Part shown: positions 10,466-23,665 of the stretch, one piece after another
How positions within the stretch are numbered: the stretch's first letter is position 1
Layout of the letters: each line of letters starts with the position of its first letter
Assembly: GCF_905475465.1 (NCBI RefSeq)
Contig: NC_062242.1
Span: 771,501-835,500 of the forward strand
From: Pieris napi
Lineage: Eukaryota > Arthropoda > Insecta > Lepidoptera > Pieridae
DNA: 64,000 nt
Reading direction: 5' to 3'
Translations under genes and position numbers: made by a program
The notes under the pieces: generated by a model
Told to the model about the DNA's origin: nothing
The model's database searches: none
What the model saw: the letters and a program-made list of their open reading frames with translations, nothing else

Positions 10466-12059
10466 AATCCAAAACCTATATTGAACTATATTTAATACCA
10501 AAGACATATAAAAAAACAGATAAGAGTATTTTTAATGAAATATTATTTTTATTAACACAAAATCTTTGCTATAAATCATTAGACATTTATTCAAGTAGTA
10601 ACTATAAACAAGCAAAAACAAACTACAAAGCCAGTGAAAATCCGTCTTTGTCAAAAATTAACCAACGCTTTTCACATTTTCTCCCAATCTGCATTACATT
10701 TAAATATCTTAAAACTATTTCCTTCCAATAGGGTGTTCCTATGAGCCTGTCATTTCTTTACACAAGACATTCACACGCCAATGAATATTTACGTTCCTGT
10801 GTCCCTCTGAACGAACGAACAAAAATAAAAAGCCAAGAAATGTCGTTCATTCATAATTATCGTTCGTACGTGACCATAAAGCTTACCATACACAAATCAC
10901 CCAGAAATAAGGAAAAATCGTAAAGATTTTTAAAAGAACTTACGATAAAAAATTAAAAAACCTTTGTGTTAATTTTGCTTATTTTATTAATAATTTTACT
11001 GTTTACAAGCAAAAATAAATCTTTTACGCTATGATTATATACCTAAACCTCTCCAAGAATTATGTTTTTACATGAAATTATTTTATGTTTTATTCACTTG
11101 ATGTTATGTTGCCTAGTCTCTTTTAACTAAATATCAAATTTTTATTATAATATATATACATAGTTAAATTATTTATATATATACAAATATGTAAAAAGCC
11201 ATTTAGAAATGTACTCCAAACACATAGTATACTTGTACAATTAATTAGTGCAAACTGGGCTCATCATGAAAGGCAACTGTATTGTTGAATGTACTGTGTG
11301 TACCCATTTTACCCGCTCAAGTATCCAACCTTATTCATAATAGATTCTGTGGGCTACTGGTAGTTACATGGAAAGGGAAACAATCCGGCAGTACTCCGGC
11401 CTCAGGGTGCCTGATGGTTACGTTAGGAAGCGACGTCGACTCGCCGTTACTATTCGTACTCTCAGCGAAAACTAACCTCTCGAAACAACACACGTGACAC
11501 AATCCATGTAAATAATGGACAGCATAGATTAACAGACATTTTTAAATTGTCCGTAGAGTGAAGTGACAAAAGGTATGCTCCATGTCAGTTTCTATACTGT
11601 AAGAAATATTCTTTTTGTAAATACTTTCTCTTACTGTTTAAAGTTGTGTTGATTTTTGTTTGCCGTATATCTGATCCGTAATGGTAGCTTATTGTGTTTT
11701 AAAATAAAATAAAAAACTGCGTATACATTTTTCATGTATGATTGCCTTAATGATCAAAAGAGGCCGAGTATTTATTTAATAAGTTAGTAGTAGCAGGTTG
11801 TCGCCGGGAGTTCGAGGGGTGCAAAGTTTGGTTTGTAAATTAGATCACACGATAAAAATACCATTTTGGATGACCTCCTTGGTGTACAAAAAATATAGTT
11901 TTACCACCCATATATTCGAATTTTAAATTATATATCCTAGCATCTTGCATTAGCATTAGTTTACCTATCGATATAGGCTGTAGCCCTAAAAACACACTAT
12001 AAATCCCGGCCTTGTAAAGCAAATCAAAATTTATTTATCAATATTTAAAGGAAATTAAA
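10466..12059. other. AT-rich DNA with one GC-richer patch
   Basis: Mostly AT-rich. About 11.22-11.51 kb is richer in GC and holds a 71-codon + frame at 11282-11497 that I do not recognise; it could be a regulatory element or old retroelement. Nothing else is supportable. Confidence 0.4.
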
Positions 12060-12125
12060 GTTTGAAAATAAGGGCGTAGAGCGAAAACAAACTACCAAGA
12101 AACACTCCGCCATATTTAATCTAAC
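12060..12125 (-). mobile_element. Short LINE group B 3'-end remnant
   Basis: The string AAGGGCGTAGAGCG followed by ACTCCGCCA matches the 3' untranslated block seen better at 16829-17000 and 39541-39730. It is short and diverged. Confidence 0.4.
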
Positions 12126-12849
12126 TCCTGAATTATGTACCATGTACCACTTACTAATTGTTGTTTAGTTACAACACAGGAACTCCCTGTGTGAGGACTA
12201 GCGATATTTGAATTTTGTCACGTCCCATTTGTCATTATTAAAGTTATCATTAATAATATAAAATTATTTCGCACTATAAAATTTTATATTTTATTAATTC
12301 AATATCTAAATTCGGCTGTAAGTACTTGTTACGAGTCTTTTAATTTGCTAATTAATTAGTTATGATTTGCCGCTACTCAATTCAACGACAGTTTTAGATA
12401 AATAAACATTGTAATGGATAATTATTTATTATTTTATTTTTAATATCAGAATTGTAGTTGTTACAAAGAGGATATTACGCCTACACAAATCTATTCCAAG
12501 GCGAGTATGAACGAAAACAAATGGAATTGTGTATTTTTCCTTCCGGTACCCGGGAACTAATAATGAACATAGTTATATTTGACGTATGTAGGAGAGAAGT
12601 AATAGCACAAGTGTTACTATAGCGGATTTCGATTGATTGTCAATGGGCCGTGTTTGTGATTGGGCTGTTGATTCTATGCTGTTAACTAATTACAATCATA
12701 TAATACGATAGAATAGTTAGTAGTAAAAACAAATGACTGAACTTAAAATTAACACGGCCTTTAAAAAAAAATGAATTTCGAATTGCGCGCCAATCCATGG
12801 ATAATTAAATCAGTAAATAAGATTAGTTTGTATATATCACTTTTGGCCA

Positions 12850-13097
12850 AAGAGCAGTTGGACCCTGCGTGAGGTCGTGAGGTCGTAGGTTCGATCCCCA
12901 GCTGTGCACCGATGGACTCTTTTTCTATGTGCGCATTTAAAATTCGCTCGAACGGTGAAGGAAACATCGTGAGGATACCGGCTTAAACCCAAAAAGCCGA
13001 CGGCGTGTCTCAATCACAGGAGGCTGATCACCTACTTGCCTGTTAGATTGACAAATGATCATGAAACAGTTTCAGAAATCTGAGGCCCAGCCCTAAG
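12850..13097 (+). mobile_element. SINE copy with damaged 5' head
   Basis: The B box (GGTTCGATCCCC) and the full body to ATCTGAGGCCCAG are present. The tRNA-like A-box head is replaced by unrelated sequence with a doubled GAGGTCGT, so the internal promoter is broken. Confidence 0.8.
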
Positions 13098-14746
13098 CTT
13101 TTATAAATGACTTTAGTGAGCATGAAATATAATCACTTCCTACATCTGAACTTTTATATAACGTTTTCCTCTCAAGACGCGAAGCAGGCAACCGTTAGTA
13201 AATCATAAAAACAAATACTTTTGTCTGTCTAAGAAATCTTTATGCCCATCATCTCTCTTTAACTAATTTACGAGCAACCCCTAAAGCCTTAAAGCGCTTA
13301 AAATATTTTCACATTCGTTTAATGACTCGTCGGCGCAGCTCAATGACGTTTAGGGCTCCAGCGCTCATGAACTCTTTATCTCGCTCACGTTCCTGTGTTT
13401 TATTTATTAGATTTATTATTTACAGGGCAGTGCTCACACACGTTGTGTCACGAAAAAAACAGGTTATGGTAATGACCGCACGTGACGATCGCATTTAATT
13501 CGGTTCGGGATGCCATTTATTTCCTGGTATCTTTAATAAAAATATTATTTATATTACGTTGACTGAACTGTCGAGTTCCTGTTCATATAATTTATTAGGT
13601 TTGATTTAGAAAAAGTGATGTTAAGCCTTAGCTCTTCTTCTTTTGTTGCCACTTTTATTATATTGCTTAAGATTGGCTGTTAACAACTTGAATTGCCGTG
13701 CATCTTGCGCTAATTTAAAAGGTTCTTCTACCTTCTCCAGCCCGTCTCTTGCCTTGAATTTTGCCGCTGTTCAACACTACACACATTTTAATTAATATTT
13801 TTTCCTTGTGTCTGACGCGTCATTTAACGGTTCTAACATGCCTGCCAATGCTATTTGTTACCATAGCAACGTGTTAATTGCGCAAGACTTAATTTGTGAA
13901 AAACCGGAGTTGGAAGGTAGGTTGAGTGTAAATGCAAATGTGCCGTAATCTTTCCATCCCTGCGCATTTGTGCTTATAACAGTTGTTCAACTCAACTGTG
14001 AAAAGTTGTTTCCTGTTTAATAGTTATTTAATATAAACAATGATCAGAACAAATGCAAAAATTACATATGCAGGGTTTGGGGACTTCACATTAAAATTGC
14101 GCAGAATCATAATATAATGTTCGCTAAAACGGATCTGCAATAAATACCTTTACAATAAGCGTCATGAAAAATCCCGCTGCGCTTACGCATTTAAAACCAA
14201 ATAGAATCGTGATTAAAACTGTTCTTGACCTGTGAAACCGCATGTCTGCCGTGACCGAACAAACAAACATACGAACGAAGAACGACTGACAACAATCCTT
14301 GTTTGACATTATCTGTGTGCTTTGCAAGCCCTTTAGACAAATATTTAGTGCTTGACTTGTAACAGATTATTCTCACATGAGATATGTAATATTCATTAAA
14401 AAATAATTGATATATACATGTAAATAAATTATATTTCATAGATTAGAATCTTTAAATTGTTAATTATCTGTTGTGTTAAAACTGACATTTTGTTTAATTG
14501 TAGTGTTGAGAGTTTGTTAGTCTGTGGAAAAAGTCGCGAGTTTTGGCCTGTCATTTGAATTTTTTGAAGAACAATTTTTGTTAGTTTCTTTGGAATTTCA
14601 ATCAGGGAAAAAGTAGTTGATATTACGAGTACAATACGAATTCGTCGGCAGGCCATGTAATGTTTTCTAGAAAATAGATATGATTGGGATCCCTTCTTGA
14701 GATGGGATTGGGATGCCTTCCTTATTTCAAAATCCATTCCACAGCA
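13098..14746. other. AT-rich DNA, no gene seen
   Basis: Minus-strand frames at 14124-14327, 14191-14439 and 14429-14737 show no domains and overlap one another. No repeat family is recognised. Confidence 0.45.
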
Positions 14747-14880
<134 letters not shown>

Positions 14881-14882
14881 CT

Positions 14883-15210
14883 TTAATTCAGATACATTTA
14901 AACACGTTTCTATTTCAATCCTCTTTTTCCCCATTTTTGGCAAAGACCTCTTCCAAATCCCACCATTCCTCTCTGCCATGTACCACCTGATGTTTCTAAT
15001 TTGGTCTATCCACCTTCCAAGTTGTCTCCCTCTTTTTCGTTTGCTGTACCTTGGGCACCAGTTTAGCACGTTTTTGCTCCACTTTTCTGTTCCTCATGTG
15101 CCCCGCTTATTCCACTTTAATTTATTTGTTTTTACTGTAACATCTGTTACCTTAGTTGTTTTTCTTAAGGAGTCATACTTAGCTAAGTCTCGTCTCTGTT
15201 AAGGAGTGCC
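14883..15210 (-). pseudogene. RTE-type LINE ORF2 C-terminal fragment
   Basis: Reading the minus strand, frames give KTTKVTDVTVKTNKLKW, then VLNWCPRYSKRKRGRQLGRW, IDQIRNI and ERNGGIWKR. This is the familiar end of RTE-class reverse transcriptase proteins, with frame breaks. The ORF ends near 14885 and runs at once into the microsatellite, fitting the short 3' ends and simple-repeat tails of RTE elements. Confidence 0.85.
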
Positions 15211-15992
15211 GTGTCCAATCCTAGTTAAACATAAAAACAAGGGCCATAAACATTGTAACCGTCGCCGACCGCCGTAACGACAGGAACATTACAAACGTTT
15301 ATCTTATAATTACAACTAACTCTCACTTAATTTAATTTTACTTTAACATTAATTTTACTTTAACATTAATTACGAGTGGTCTAGCTAAGGTTTTTCTCAC
15401 TGTAATTAAATAATACCGGAAGGGTCAGTTACATCTTGCAGCGAACAAGAACGGCGACGACGCATTTTTCGTTCAGGAACTGGTTGAGTCCTGTAAAAAA
15501 GTTAAATGTAATTGAAACTAGTAAAAAATTTTACCTCGTTGCCTCCGTGGCTTAGTGGTGGTTATTCCCAGGACTTCATTGCTGAAACAGTGTTTTTAGC
15601 AAGGCGGTAAGGACTGATTTCCCTCTCAATAAGTAAATTAATCTAATTTCCATGTTCACTTATCGGTTTAAATGATCGGTGCAAAATAAATTATCTAACT
15701 GTATAAAGCAATCAATAATTTAAAGACTGGCGCGAAGTATGTCACAACTGTATGATAACAATATTTCAATATATATCTGTTCGTGAGGGAGTAACGGATA
15801 AAAATTCTCGCCTGCGCGAAGTCTCCCCAAGAAGCCTCTTATGTATACTCCAGGAGGCTCCTGTGTATGCCACAAGACGCTTATTAGCTTCCAGCCGAAC
15901 TTTCAAATAGGACGAAATGTGTCAAAATTTGAAAAAAGGCACCCACTATCAATAATCTTCTGTTTTCTGATTAAATTGAACACAGTTTAATT
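15211..15992. other. AT-rich DNA, weak tRNA-like trace
   Basis: CCTCCGTGGCTTAGTGGT near 15542 resembles a tRNA 5' half but has no matching B box or acceptor stem. No gene is seen. Confidence 0.4.
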
Positions 15993-16284
15993 TGGCTGTG
16001 TTGGCCTAGTGGCTTCAGCGTGCGACTCATACCGGAGGTCGTAGGTTCGATCCCCGGCTGTGCACCAATGGACTTTCTTTCTATGTGCGCGTTGAACATT
16101 TGCTCGAACGGTGAAGGAAAACATCGTGAGGAAACCGACATGTCTTAGACCCAAAAGTCGACGGCGTGTCAGGCACTGGAGGCTGATCACCTACTTGCCT
16201 ATTAGATTTAAAACTGATCATGAAACAGATTCAGAAATCTGAGACCAAGACCTAAAGAGGTTGTAGCGCCACTGATTTATTTTA
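15993..16284 (+). mobile_element. SINE, near full length
   Basis: It has the intact tRNA-like head, the B box GGTTCGATCCCCGG, the body, and the 3' end GTTGTAGCGCCACTGATT followed by an AT-rich tail. This is the best reference copy in the window. Confidence 0.9.
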
Positions 16285-16828
16285 AATTTAGCTGTAATAA
16301 CTATGTTACAATATGCATTAAAAAAATTTAAACAAAAGCTTTCGTGTATTATTGCCAGTGTCTATCAATTCCCTAATTTCTGCTAGCCTTTTTACTGTAT
16401 AATAATTAATGTACTTAATTCGCAAATGACGCATTAGCCGGGTGGTAAATTTGCAATTATCTTATCGTCTCTTAAGGTCGCACACGAGCTGTAAGAGGTA
16501 AGTCCTTGTAGTTACTCATGTAAAAAGACGTATACGCCGTATTATCTGTATTGACTTAGGCCGTATCATTGCGAGAACGCTCTCAAAACTATGACAGGAA
16601 GTACGGTGCGTGCCTTTCTTCAGGAGTTTTGAACTTATGAAATATGTAAATTTAATTAAATTTATAGTAATTTTTTTTTAATATGTATTGTGATTATTAA
16701 TATTAGTAACAACTAAAAAAAAAGTAATGGACCAACCAAAACTTTTATTTTCCCCCATTTATAGGCTTGTCACAATTAAGGAGTAAATATAAATATTTAA
16801 TTTACACAATCAAATCTAATAAAAACCA
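16285..16828. other. AT-rich DNA, no gene seen
   Basis: No domain, repeat family or regulatory motif stands out. Confidence 0.4.
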
Positions 16829-17000
16829 TTTATTCATAAAGGTAACACAATGAACATTTATAAACGTCAAAAAAGAAATATACATTAAATGCTTCTAATT
16901 TTAAATTTACTGCCAGTTCTCAAATCAAGGGCGTAGAGCGGAAGTGAAGAACTGGCAATAAACTCTCCGCCACTCTTTAATCGCCAATTTTTTTGTTTTA
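16829..17000 (-). mobile_element. LINE group B 3' end
   Basis: It contains ACTGCCAGTTCTCAAATC, AAGGGCGTAGAGCGGAAG and GGCAATAAACTCTCCGCCA. The reverse complement of this block lies just after the reverse-transcriptase C-terminus at 60210-60437, which identifies it as that LINE's 3' untranslated region. Confidence 0.75.
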
Positions 17001-17740
17001 CACAACAACTATTACATAATACAAAGAACATTGTTAAATAATAATTATTATTTCTGAAATTATTATAATCATCATTCATCACCCAAAAATTAAGACCTTT
17101 ATGAACAAAAGTATATGTAACTAAAATTGAAAAGGTACAACAAACTATTTGATTTTTTCTCATTAGTGAAACAAAAATGTTATCCACATCTGTCAATGAT
17201 GTATGATGTTCCGGTTAACTGTCTACTGCCAATTTAATACATAAGCTAAGAGTTAAACGAATAGTTTTGTATTCGTAATTATATTGCACGGTAAGGAAAT
17301 TGGGTCATAGCCCAAAAATAAACAACGTGTGTCAGCAGGCAAATTTTGCTTAAATATATTCATGTAAAAACATGTATAACTACTTAGGTTTCCCCAAAAT
17401 GCATTATTTTCAGGTCAACCGGATGTGGATGCATTCTTATTGATACAACCTTCTCACGGCCTAATGACATGAGAGGCTATGATTCACTTACTCCATGTAA
17501 AAAGGTGTATTCGTTGATAGCCCTTGCATCAAGTGTCGCTAATTTCTCTAGTGAGTCACTGCTATATAAAAGATCACATCTTACTGTGAACACCAAGCTA
17601 ATTATAACTTAAATGGGTGTGGTTTGACGATTAGATTTTAAGAGATTACATAAATGTTTAAGCTCTCAAGTTAAATTTAGTCATAACTTAAAAATAGGAT
17701 AGGTTAGGATTTGTTTGTTACATAAATATATACATTCCAT

Positions 17741-17878
17741 AAGTATCGCAATACAGTGAGGAAATGCTGCCAGCGTTAAAGGTAGTAGCCACAGAGACCA
17801 AACTTTTTAAACTGATTATAATTTTCTATTTATAAATTTTTAATTACTATTACTATGAAGGCTAAAAATATTGTTAAT
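17741..17878 (+). repeat. Dispersed repeat, copy 1 of a pair
   Basis: The block with GAGGAAATGCTGCCAGCG and TTAAAGGTA, then ACCAAACTTTTTAAA and TTTTCTATTTAT, recurs at 55777-55912 in the same orientation. It resembles the end of a LINE ORF that I know from other Lepidoptera, but I could not confirm a frame. Confidence 0.7.
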
Positions 17879-19079
17879 ACTGTATATTTGTGTGTATGCT
17901 GCTAATAAATATCATATATTTCATACATACATACATTTGAGTATTAGGAAACTCGTACAATACTTGCACGACGTACGAAATTTTTAGTTTAGTAACCTTA
18001 AAAACTTTTTGGTTTTAAAATTCTGTTCGTATTTAGGCATATGTTGCTATTTTTCATATTTTTTGCTGTGAAATTCAAGAAATAATTATCAAATTGTTTG
18101 AGTGTTCGATCCGGTACATCTCTTTAAATATCTTTCTAGATTATATAAATAATTGCCACAGTTTTCTTTTGGCAGTTCATATACGTAAATGAAAGTATAG
18201 GTAATAAATGAGTTGGCTTGTACAAGCGGAAACCAACACAGTAAATGATGAAGAGGATAATAATTAATACTTCGATATCAATAAAAAGTCATTGTCTCTA
18301 CAAATAGGGCTGTCAAGTAGACGCTTAATTAGCTCTTAGTATATTTGGATTCAACTTACAAAATATCGAAATAAATTATTACCCTTTATTACATACATTT
18401 CTTTATATTATACATAAACAGGGTAAGTGGCAATGAAAGGGAGCGGTAAAAAAGAGCGGAGTGAGTGGAGCTTAAGCATAAACATACAATAATTAGCACA
18501 TATATATATCTTTCTACAAACAATCATTTATTATCAAATGATCTTCAAACTAATGCTTAAATTATTATCAACTAAGAATTGCTAACACTATTTTGTATTA
18601 TGCCCTAGGTTGCCAGCTAACAGCCATGTTTGAGGCAGCTTTGCTGAGAATAAATGAAAAATATTCTTATTTATTATAATAATTAATTGCTTTAAGAGGT
18701 GATGATGAGAGTTTAGAGAGACGTTGTGAGTTCTTCTGGTCCGTTCTTTATCCTTCAAAAGGCATGTACATCGTGTTATTACCTTTATGAATAAATGCCG
18801 TTTGGATTTTGATGTCTCCATTTTCGTGTATTCTGTCAACCCTACATACATCATTCAAAATCTTTCACGTCATCAGCCGATTGGCGAGGCGTGTCACGTC
18901 GCCGGCGCTGCGATTGACTTCCGAAGACACGTCCAACTTTTTTCACGATATTAATCTGTCGCTCATGCTATAATTAAATTAAACGCCGCTGTTTGAGACA
19001 AATAACAAGTCATTACTTGTAAGCTTAAATTTTAAATAAAAATAACTCTTTAATAATATTAAATTTTAGCATGTTTACA
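17879..19079. other. AT-rich DNA, no gene seen
   Basis: An 88-codon minus-strand frame at 18588-18854 has no recognised domain. Small (CATA)n and TATA runs only. Confidence 0.4.
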
Positions 19080-19400
19080 AATTAAGGGGTACAACCCCTG
19101 CTTTTATAATAATAATTTATTTATCTGCAAGAATATTGTACTAAAATATTATGGTGGTGCTATCTAAACTCCCCATATTCTGACACACATAATGGCGTGC
19201 AAATCAGTCTAACATAATTATAAGGTAAAATTTTACATTGTAGTTACATATAACATTACATTATATAATCATAAATAGAATAATATTTTTTTCCGAAACA
19301 GTAGTACATTATTAAATCGTTTTTAAAAACTCTAGTAGAAAGATCTTTTAATGTTTTTGGTAAATTATTATAAAGCTCGCGCCTCTAGGTCAACACTGCT
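19080..19400 (-). pseudogene. CR1/Jockey-like LINE C-terminal fragment
   Basis: Minus-strand reading of about 19388-19300 gives ELYNNLPKTLKDLSTRVFKN, the conserved end of CR1/Jockey-class reverse transcriptases. The AT-rich DNA from 19080 to 19300 is probably its 3' untranslated region. A scrap of reversed SINE head (CTCTAGGTCAACACTGCTCT) abuts it near 19383-19403. Confidence 0.65.
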
Positions 19401-20193
19401 CTTATTATAAAATAAAACAAGGAGTTGAATTCAGTAGTGTTTTTTATGTATTTGTGATAAGTCTATTCATATTATTACTTTCATTAATTTTGTGCTTATT
19501 CCTATACCTAACATAAAGTATATAGCTACAACAAAAAATAATTATAATACAGATATAACCAAAGATGGAATACATAATAAATACAAAAAGGTTCAAATAT
19601 TAATATACGTTATTATTATACATAATATCTTATTTGGCTTTGTTGTGTGATGTAAAAATGAGGGTGTGTATGAAGTCCTATAATACAGTAAATCGTCTAT
19701 ATTATGAAGCATGTTTTATTATGTATTTTATGTTAATTAAAACTGAACTATAACTAATGACCTTAATATTAAGTAAGTAACATTTATGTAAACAAGTGAT
19801 AGAAAAGTCTAGATAACTTGATTTTTATTACGTTGCGTTACAAGAATTACGGTGTCTGTACACTAAATCTCTTCTAGTTATATGGTTTATTTATTTAGCT
19901 TAAACTAAATTTGATTAACGATGACAGATTTAGTTAAAATAGCGTAAAAAAATTATACTAATTTATATTAACTAATGAGGGGGTTAAATATATTATAATT
20001 GTAAACACAAATAAACATAAATAAACACGTACAAAGGCCACAATTATAAAAACGGGTTATGTAGAATTTTACTATCGCTAATCATTTTAATAATAATCAT
20101 AAAATGCAAAAATAGGCTAATTAATAGACAAGATAATATAATATTCTTATTTCCTCGTATGTTATTAATATTTGTTATGATTGTGCGTGACAA
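19401..20193. other. AT-rich DNA, no gene seen
   Basis: No supportable feature. Confidence 0.4.
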
Positions 20194-20470
20194 TAGAGCA
20201 GTGTTGGCCTAGTGGCTTCAGCGTGCGACTCTCATACCTGAGGACGTAGGTTCGATACTCAGCTGTGCACCAATTGACTTTCTTTCTATGTGCGCATTTA
20301 ACATTTGCTCAAACGGTGAAGGAAAACATCGTGAGGAAACCGACATGTCTTAGACCCAAAAAGTCGACGGCCTGTGTCAGGCACAGGAGGCTGATCACCT
20401 ACTTGCCTATGAGATTTAAAAATGATCATGAAACAGACCTAAATAGGTTGTAGCGCCACTGATTTTTTAT
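20194..20470 (+). mobile_element. SINE, near full length
   Basis: Head, diverged B box (GGTTCGATACTCAG), body and GTAGCGCCACTGATT end are present. A short internal deletion removes the ATCTGAGGCC motif. Confidence 0.85.
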
Positions 20471-20475
20471 TTTAT

Positions 20476-20935
20476 TGTACGTAGTGTGCGCTAGTGCACT
20501 TTGAATTATTGTTGCCCATATGGTTCTGTCTATATATATGTAAAGAGAATGATCTCTTTAATTTGAATATTCGCGCGCACTGCTAGTTCGTGAGTGAGCC
20601 GCGTCGTGTCACGTCAAGCTAGCTGACATTGTCAAAGATGTAAAGGACAAATATGCTGAGATTGTTGAATTGTATTTTAATCTTATTTGTTAATTAATTT
20701 AATACTTAGTTAAGCTATATGCATCGAGAGGTGATAACAATGAACTTTTATTGTCGTTTCTTTACTTACAGGTAAGATTGTATTAGTCTTGTAAGGATTG
20801 TATCAGTGTGTAACCTACTCGATAAATAAAATTGCATTCTTTACTTACAGAGAAACAAATAGAAGTTTTATTTAGCCTCTTGCTTGCTATTGAAATACAG
20901 ACTATTGTCTTATATATATATGGTAATCGTTACAC
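20476..20935 (+). mobile_element. Possible solo LTR
   Basis: It begins TGTACG and ends CGTTACA directly after the SINE. Within are a TATATATATG box, a GC-rich start-site-like stretch (CGCGCGCACTGCTAGTTCG, GAGCCGCGTCGTGTC) and an AATAAA at about 20825. These parts occur in LTR order. The ends are only roughly inverted and I see no 5-bp target duplication, so this stays tentative. Confidence 0.35.
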
Positions 20936-21244
20936 ATAATAAATAAATAAACGATTTTTAAATGGTAGTTACTTCTTCTATCCCATAACTTTAAAAACCA
21001 ATACCAATGTAAAAGCCTCTTAACATCGAACACACTATGGTAATGTCGTTTTTAACTTTTCCTTTCAACGTAATGTCCGCACACATATACTTGTTGTTTG
21101 ATCAATGACCCGATCGTCTTAATCAAATTAATTGGCCTTCTTATCTCGAAGGGAAAATATCATGAGGAACATGGCATGTCTTGTATTGTCAAATTTTTGG
21201 TTGTGTTGTTTGTGTAGAGAAATGTAAATTAAGTAAATATTGTT

Positions 21245-21455
21245 GGACTTGTAGCTTGAGCCAGTGACTCTCATCCCTGAGGTCGTAGGTTTGAAGCCCG
21301 GCACCAATGGACTGTTATTTCTATGTACACGTGCTCACACGTACAGTGAAGAATAACATCGTGAGGAAATCAGTATGTCTTAGACACAAACATCACCACT
21401 TACTCGCCCATTAGAAATTAAATGATATCTATGAAACTGTTCTAGGATAATAATA
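21245..21455 (+). mobile_element. Diverged SINE copy
   Basis: AGGTCGTAGGTTTGAAGCCC (decayed B box), CACCAATGGACT, ACATCGTGAGGAAAT and GTCTTAGAC survive, with many substitutions and deletions. A scrap at 21148-21182 (ATCATGAGGAACATGGCATG) may be another. Confidence 0.65.
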
Positions 21456-23035
21456 TACTCTAGCCTTTTATTTCTTTTAAATATTTCTATTAAAGTCATG
21501 TATCTGTTAAAAAATAAATAACGACATAAGATCAGAGATCTTAGTCCAAGCCAGTACTGAAACTTTAATTATAAGAAACAAATAAATACTGTAACTATGT
21601 TTCATTCTATGGATGGAGTGACAAGTACCTACTTGCTATAACGTAAAATAATCTATGGAACAGAAACGTACCTATCCCATTTTGAGGTTACGCTGGAACC
21701 GGAAGTTCATATAATGTACTTGAGAAAAAATTCGGTATCGCTAAAATAACGCTATACAATTATTGCGATTACAATTGAAATCGTCGCCCGATGAATCATA
21801 CGCTGATTCATTGTGCTCACCTGCTGCTCTCACTAAATAAATCGTAATTACTTAAACTATTTTCCTTATACGACGATTTTCTTTCAATAACTAAAAATCA
21901 TGGTACGGCTACACAATTTTTTTTAATTTCTTTTTCTTTAGAAATAATACTTATTATCATGCCTGAAACAGTATGCTTTTCAATAAGGCTGCTAATTATT
22001 ATTTAAATCTACTGATTTTACTATTGTATATTAAATTTAATTAGATAATTAATAATGGTCTTACTTTAAAATCATTCTTATTTCAATAAAATTCAAATTA
22101 GATAAAACATGTTTTCCTATAGCGTGGCAAATTATTATATATATTTCTCAATTATTAAATAGACTTTTTATTTCGATAACAATAAATAATACCGCTAGAA
22201 ATTAAACCCAGCCCCAATCAAAATATATTTTTGTACTAACTACACACATATCACACAGACAAAATATATCTCTGAAGTTATTAATCCATTTAAATAATTA
22301 AAGTAATAAAGATATAAACTTTTGAAACACCCATCGAGCCAAATTTATCTTAAAACTTATTCGAATGTAAAATGTATGTAAAACACAAAACGTTATCAGC
22401 AAATCAAATGCTTATTTGAACAAAAAACATTTAAATGCAAACGCGACAAAAAAGCGTCATTGATAATATATTAGCAATCCTTATTGAGGTTCCTTTCAAC
22501 ATGATACCTGTTATCTACAAACTTGTTAAGTATTTCACAAAAACACTTGTTAAAAGATAAGGAAAGGCACAGAAGTCGAAATCAGTCTTTTAAGCTGAGG
22601 ATTAGATGTTCTTTTTTTAAATATTCCAATCCACAAACAATAGACGTTTGTTCTTTAAAAGTGTCATGGACAGCATCTTTTTTAAGAAAAAAAGCTACAG
22701 AATGCCCTTTCCCATAGACTAAAGTTTGTTTTGTCCGCGCTAATTTTAAGATAATCTGTGGCCGTGTGAATGTGTGTTTTATGACAACATTTTTGTTTTC
22801 TCTTTCATATTTATTTATTGCCGGTGAGTTGTTTTGTTAGGCTGCCGTGTGCTATTTCTACGTTTCATATCTTTTGTTTGTGTCCATTTCACACATTTGA
22901 CACGGTGGTCCAATTATCGTGCTTTTTGTCGTAATCTTTTTCATCATAATTACAGTTTTAAAATCACAATGTTCATTTTATTTATTATGGAATATTTACC
23001 GAATTTAAGCCTAACATATTAATTTTATTTATTCA
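21456..23035. other. AT-rich DNA, no gene seen
   Basis: Frames at 22523-22717 and 22834-23022 have no recognisable content. Confidence 0.4.
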
Positions 23036-23039
23036 TTTA

Positions 23040-23665
23040 TATCATCCCGCCTTTTTCCCAAAAATATAGGCAGAAACTACGGTTCTCCACTTTTACGGTC
23101 GGTCGTACGTTACGGTCCTGACATATCTCTCTCGCGTCATGCATGCTTTTCGGTTATGGGTAGTTTTAGAGGTCCGAGGACCCCCTTGGTCCAGGTATAT
23201 ACAACGAGCCTTTTTTTTAAATGAGAAAATGCGCTTACGCAGGCCCGCGCCAATGATATCGAGCTTGACGCGGGGCCTGTGGTCAGGGTCTACACTCAAA
23301 TCCCTCTGCTATTCAGAGGGGTAGCGAGACCCCACCCACTAAAGACACCTCAGCACCTCACACGCCCTCAAGAGGAGCCCGCAGGTTTCGCTAGGCATAT
23401 GTACAACAAGTCTATTCAATCCGACTTTACCATCTTACTTATAAGCCGCTCCTCATTCATCCGTTCTACATGGTCAAACCACCTAAGCATTCCATTCTTA
23501 CCCAAACTCCTCACGTATCTAACTGCTACACGCAATTTTACACCATACATACTTCTTAACGCTCTCATTTTCTCTCTAACCTCAAATTTTGCTTATGGTA
23601 TTCTCTCTTATGGAAAAAACCTAAAATTCGTAATATTAGCGCGCTTAACCAATTCAAAAGGGCAT
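23040..23665 (-). pseudogene. LINE ORF2 C-terminal fragment and 3' region
   Basis: Reading the minus strand from 23620 gives KMRALRSMYGVKLRVAVRYV, then NGMLRWFDHVERMNEERL, a block typical of endonuclease/reverse-transcriptase LINE proteins. Further on, RKACMTRERYVRTV matches the usual distal part. The DNA near 23040-23090 (CATCCCGCC, GGCAGAAACTACGG) looks like the 3' end. Stops and frameshifts break the frame. Confidence 0.75.

Noticed and set aside
15541..15620. Possible tRNA gene
   Set aside because: Only a 5' half-like string is present; no B box, anticodon arm or acceptor pairing could be drawn.
20265..20453. Frames inside SINE copies (also 16190-15987, 52127-52354, 56101-56292, 12967-12761)
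   Set aside because: These are translations of the shared SINE body, not genes.
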